64,000 nt of DNA from MPNP01 sp965221445 (GTDB lineage: Bacteria; Pseudomonadota; Alphaproteobacteria; Rhodobacterales; Rhodobacteraceae), in contig CBDCSF010000013.1 in the NCBI GenBank assembly GCA_965221445.1, positions 1,116,001 to 1,180,000 on the forward strand. Reading direction: 5' to 3'. The translations under genes and the position numbers were made by a program. Of the stretch, positions 61,952 to 64,000 are shown one piece after another; within the stretch, counting starts at the first letter, position 1, and each line of letters begins with the position of its first letter. A model generated the notes under the pieces. That model was not told the DNA's origin, made no database searches, and saw nothing but the letters and a program-made list of their open reading frames with translations.

Positions 61952-63295
61952 TCAATCTTTCGAGGGTTCTGTTTCCAGTAAATCATTATCTACCTCAGGA
62001 TAAAGCTTGTTGAAATCCTCTTCTATGGAAGTTGGTCTTCGCGATGGTGATTCCAAAATTCCCAAAAGTGGTAATACTACAAGGAAAAACAGGAACCAGT
62101 AGGTGGAACCCGCCAGGGAAATAACACTATAAATTCCCTCAGCAGGCCTACTCCCGGCCCAAGTCAGAACAACAAAATCAATGACCAGTAATACAAACCA
62201 CCATTTAAACATGGGGCGATATCTGCCTGAACGTATTATTGAGGTATCAAGCCAAGGTAAAAGAACCATGACAAAAATGGACCCGAACATCGCCATGACC
62301 CCAAAAAACTTGGCATCAATAATTCCACCTGTCAAAAAACTTACCAGTTGGACAATCCACACATCCGTAGTAAATGCCCTGAGAATGGCATAAAAAGGAA
62401 GAAAGTACCATTCCGGTACAATGTGTTCAGGTGTTACCAGAGGATTGGCCTCAATATAATTATCAGGATGACCTAGATAGTTTGGCATAAACCCGACTAT
62501 GGCAAAGAATATAACCAAAATTACAGCTAGGGCGAAAAGATCCTTGATTACAAAATAGGGCCAAAAGGGAACAGTGTCCTTATCTGCTTCCTGCCTTGAG
62601 CTTCTTCGTACTTCAATACCTGAAGGGTTGTTGTTTCCAGTCGTATGGAAGGCCCAAATATGAACCACAACCAAGCCGGCAATTACAAATGGAAGTAGGT
62701 AATGGAGTGAGAAAAACCGATTCAGGGTTGCATTATCAACTGCAGGACCACCCAAAAGCCAAGTCTGTATTGATTCTCCGATTCCCGGAATGGCCCCGAA
62801 CAAACCCGAGATGACCGTTGCTGCCCAAAAAGACATTTGTCCCCAAGGCAACACATAACCCATAAAGGCAGTTCCCATCATCAAAATAAAAATAAGAATA
62901 CCGATGATCCAGGTAATCTCTCTGGGAGCCTTGTAGGAACCATAATAAATACTCCGGAAGATATGGAAATAGGCTGCCAGGAAAAAGAGTGAAGCCCCAT
63001 TCTGGTGTAAATACCGAAGTGCCCATCCGGAATTAACATTCCGCATGATATGCTCAACACTGGCAAAAGCAAGATCCACATGCGGAGTGTAATGCATAGC
63101 CAAAACGATACCGGTTATGATCTGATGAACCAGGCAAAATGTAAGCACAATCCCCCAGATCCACATCCAGTTCAGGTTCTTGGGGGTAGGTATCATCAGG
63201 GTATCGTAAATAATTGATACAACGGGCAAACGCCTGTGTAACCATTTTTCAATGGATGTTTTTGGTTCGTAATGATCGTGAGGTATACCCGACAT
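61952..63295 (-). CDS. petB: Cytochrome b of the bc1 complex
   Basis: 447 residues, eight helices. SGWALRYLHQNGASLFF and HYLLPFVIAGLVVVHIWAFH contain heme His residues. The Qo motif PEWYFLPFYAILRA is intact. Proton-coupled quinol oxidation at the inner membrane. 7 nt before petC. Confidence 0.95.
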   Translation of the reverse strand: MSGIPHDHYEPKTSIEKWLHRRLPVVSIIYDTLMIPTPKNLNWMWIWGIVLTFCLVHQIITGIVLAMHYTPHVDLAFASVEHIMRNVNSGWALRYLHQNGASLFFLAAYFHIFRSIYYGSYKAPREITWIIGILIFILMMGTAFMGYVLPWGQMSFWAATVISGLFGAIPGIGESIQTWLLGGPAVDNATLNRFFSLHYLLPFVIAGLVVVHIWAFHTTGNNNPSGIEVRRSSRQEADKDTVPFWPYFVIKDLFALAVILVIFFAIVGFMPNYLGHPDNYIEANPLVTPEHIVPEWYFLPFYAILRAFTTDVWIVQLVSFLTGGIIDAKFFGVMAMFGSIFVMVLLPWLDTSIIRSGRYRPMFKWWFVLLVIDFVVLTWAGSRPAEGIYSVISLAGSTYWFLFFLVVLPLLGILESPSRRPTSIEEDFNKLYPEVDNDLLETEPSKD

Positions 63296-63305
63296 AATTT
63301 CTTAC

Positions 63306-63869
63306 CTAGCCTAGTTTTATAGTTGTTTCGTTTATAAAGGCTACTTTGGGAACCAGTAGATTTTCTGGAGCTGGTCCTTTTCTTATTCTGCCAGAGGTAT
63401 CATAGTGAGATCCATGACAGGGACAGAACCAACCTCCAAATTCCCCAGCACCGTCACCTAATGGTACACATCCCAAGTGTGTGCACACACCCATCATAAC
63501 AAGCCAAGTGCCTTCTTCATCCAGGGATCTATTCTGGTCAAGAGCAATGGCTTCTCCACTTAGATTGTCGTTTCTTGCCTGAGTATCCAGAAGATCTTCA
63601 ACTTCCACATTTCGGGCAGCTTCTATTTCCTCATTTGTTCGCCTTCTGATAAACACGGGTTTACCCAGCCACTTCACTGTAATTTGGGTTCCGGGACCAA
63701 CACCAGAGACATCAACCTCAATTGATGAGAGTGCCTGAACATCAGCACTGGGATTCATCTGGTCTATCAAGGGCCAAATGGCTGCCCCACCAGCTACAGC
63801 ACCTGTACCGGCGGTTGCATAATACAAAAAGTCCCGTCTGGTTGCCTTCGGATTGTCTGTATCAGTCAA
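63306..63869 (-). CDS. petA: Rieske iron-sulfur protein of the bc1 complex
   Basis: 187 residues. A twin-arginine leader (KATRRDFLYYATAGTGAV) leads into the membrane anchor. Cluster ligands are in CTHLGC and CPCHGSH. TTG 63869 with AGGAG 8 nt upstream. First gene of the petABC operon; its promoter should lie in 63870-64000, where I see no clear consensus. Confidence 0.93.
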   Translation of the reverse strand: MTDTDNPKATRRDFLYYATAGTGAVAGGAAIWPLIDQMNPSADVQALSSIEVDVSGVGPGTQITVKWLGKPVFIRRRTNEEIEAARNVEVEDLLDTQARNDNLSGEAIALDQNRSLDEEGTWLVMMGVCTHLGCVPLGDGAGEFGGWFCPCHGSHYDTSGRIRKGPAPENLLVPKVAFINETTIKLG

Positions 63870-64000
63870 AAAGACTTCTCCTAAAATTTAAAACCTTATC
63901 ATTTTGAGCATTTACTGGATCAGAATAATTCCACCAAGAATCGAATTATTAAATCATAAACCGGTTCTCTATATAGAAAAATCCACGAAGTTTTTCACTA

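Noticed and set aside
1..64000. CRISPR arrays, insertion sequences, prophage, rRNA
   Set aside because: No regularly spaced repeats, transposase, integrase, capsid or rRNA motifs were seen on either strand.

Overview
The window looks like chromosomal DNA of an AT-rich alphaproteobacterium, probably free-living, aerobic and of marine type. The evidence is gene order and family content. There is an F0 block in the alphaproteobacterial order atpI-atpB-atpE-b'-b, separate from any F1 genes. A short-form HPr kinase sits with an EIIA-Man-like protein and HPr. A HIG1-like gene, a cobalamin adenosyltransferase, etfB and etfA lie together close to hbd, and petABC is present. The order is reminiscent of Rhodobacterales, but I cannot fix a genus. 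Many genes start with GTG or TTG, and many neighbours overlap by 1-8 nt.

Layout. 1-3.8 kb: meta-cleavage operon for homoprotocatechuate (hpaF-E-D-G-H, minus strand, hpaH cut by the window edge). 3.9-6.2 kb: omega-aminotransferase and a guanidino-acid ureohydrolase. 6.6-10.0 kb: a Kv-type channel and a tungstate ABC transporter (tupBCA). 10.1-11.4 kb: a lone SIR2-like protein. 11.7-14.8 kb: F0 ATP synthase genes and a DUF1232 protein. 14.9-17.7 kb: an AruH/AruI-like arginine transaminase and decarboxylase pair. 17.9-23.5 kb: manC, a DMT exporter, an HpaI-like aldolase, HprK, EIIA, HPr and an acyltransferase. 23.7-26.2 kb: a broken AlbA_2 gene and zapE. 26.4-31.0 kb: hbd, an SDR, the HIG1-like gene, the adenosyltransferase and etfBA. 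31.1-33.9 kb: an iron-binding protein and a PIN / HTH-ImmA pair. 34.3-38.1 kb: parC, a methyltransferase, a cytochrome c and tRNA-Trp. 38.2-44.8 kb: rnhB and a homogentisate-type operon ending in hmgA (minus strand). 45.0-48.2 kb: an accessory island of unknown genes, a candidate small RNA, gene remnants and an AAA-ankyrin ATPase. 48.3-50.6 kb: a MarR regulator, maiA and a thiolase. 50.6-54.7 kb: an HD protein and the adenine deaminase / AMP nucleosidase operon. 54.9-57.6 kb: HU, a DMT exporter, aroC and a Rieske ferredoxin. 57.8-61.1 kb: an amidinotransferase and an exonuclease-CBS-DUF294 fusion. 61.1-63.9 kb: petABC.

How it works together. Two aromatic routes meet central metabolism: homoprotocatechuate through hpaDEFGH and the HpaI-like aldolase, and homogentisate through hmgA, maiA and fah. 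A thiolase, hbd and etfBA provide acyl-CoA and electron-transfer functions. A guanidino theme recurs: arginine transamination, 2-ketoarginine decarboxylation, guanidino-acid hydrolysis, omega-amino acid transamination, and an arginine amidinotransferase. These could form an arginine transaminase route except for one missing guanidinobutyraldehyde dehydrogenase.

The most unusual observations are these. The EIIA protein has Asn where the phosphorylated His should be. A cytochrome c has Lys in place of its Met heme ligand. A GC-rich candidate small RNA in the 45-48 kb island has its own promoter and terminator. The same island carries an AAA-ankyrin ATPase. A SIR2-like gene stands alone. A strong palindrome covers the predicted hmgA promoter. 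No CRISPR array, transposase, integrase or rRNA gene was seen.
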